Source: an uncultured Rhodopirellula sp. (GTDB taxonomy: Bacteria > Planctomycetota > Planctomycetia > Pirellulales > Pirellulaceae). From it: 6,231 nt of DNA. A program made the position numbers and the translations under genes. The DNA lies in the NCBI GenBank assembly GCA_913061385.1, contig CAJXTM010000256.1, positions 1-6,231 on the forward strand, written 5' to 3'. The notes beneath the pieces were generated by a model. It did no database searches. It was given only the letters and a program-made list of their open reading frames with translations, and had not been told where the DNA came from. Each line of letters begins with the position of its first letter. Positions within the stretch are counted from its first letter, which is position 1. Positions 6,185 through 6,231 of the stretch are shown piece by piece.

Positions 6185-6231
6185 CTGTCTCTTATACACA
6201 TCTCCGAGCCCACGAGACCGAGGCTGATCTC
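6185..6231 (-). other. Illumina Nextera i7 adapter left on the contig (artefact)
   Basis: Not organismal DNA. 6185-6203 is the reverse complement of the 19-bp Tn5 mosaic end, 6204-6218 the read-primer part, 6219-6226 the index cgaggctg (reverse complement of the one at 8-15), and 6227-6231 the start of the P7 part. It supplies the false GTG start and the peptide MYKRQ in front of the ActB fragment. Confidence 0.98.

Noticed and set aside
1..6231. Composite transposon bounded by terminal inverted repeats
   Set aside because: The repeats are Tn5 mosaic end plus Illumina primer and index sequence. There is no transposase in the window and the interior is a respiratory operon.

Overview
The window is one contiguous piece of an operon, all on the minus strand, for Alternative Complex III (ACIII), the membrane quinol:cytochrome c / quinol:oxygen-reductase electron-transfer complex that replaces cytochrome bc1 in many bacteria. 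In transcription order (right to left) it holds the C-terminal half of ActB (iron-sulfur subunit, truncated by the window end), ActC (NrfD/PsrC-like quinol-oxidising membrane subunit), one ORF that joins ActD (DUF3341 membrane subunit) to ActE (mono-haem cytochrome c), ActF (second NrfD/PsrC-like membrane subunit), and the first 23 codons of a small membrane protein in the place normally held by ActG. No stretch over 300 bases lacks a gene. The gaps between genes are 64 to 87 bases and show no convincing internal promoter.

Both ends are not biology. Positions 1-49 and 6185-6231 are Illumina Nextera (Tn5 mosaic-end plus i7) adapter with the same 8-base index, in opposite orientation. Genuine DNA runs only from 50 to 6184. 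Both terminal genes read through into adapter, which creates false peptide ends: MYKRQ in front of the ActB fragment, and LSLIHISEPTR after the ActG-like start.

How the genes work together, from knowledge of the family: ActC oxidises menaquinol or ubiquinol at the periplasmic side of the membrane. Electrons pass through the [3Fe-4S] and [4Fe-4S] clusters of ActB to haems of ActA (not in the window) and ActE, and then to a soluble cytochrome or a haem-copper oxidase. ActC and ActF carry the membrane half-channels, and ActD is a peripheral membrane scaffold. The cysteine pattern here (15 cluster cysteines in four motifs, one position changed to Thr) fits three [4Fe-4S] and one [3Fe-4S] cluster, as in characterised ACIII.

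Organism: a Gram-negative aerobe. The fused ActD-ActE arrangement, the weak Shine-Dalgarno sites and the acidic low-complexity linkers suggest Planctomycetota (Rhodopirellula/Pirellula-like), but this is inference from memory of such operons and is only moderately secure. The adapters suggest an environmental or single-cell assembly. The system itself is known. The less ordinary points are the D-E fusion with a transmembrane anchor in the middle, a histidine/aspartate-rich repeat tail on ActB, a (Glu-Lys-Glu) repeat tail on the cytochrome, and a 24-bp dyad between actB and actC.
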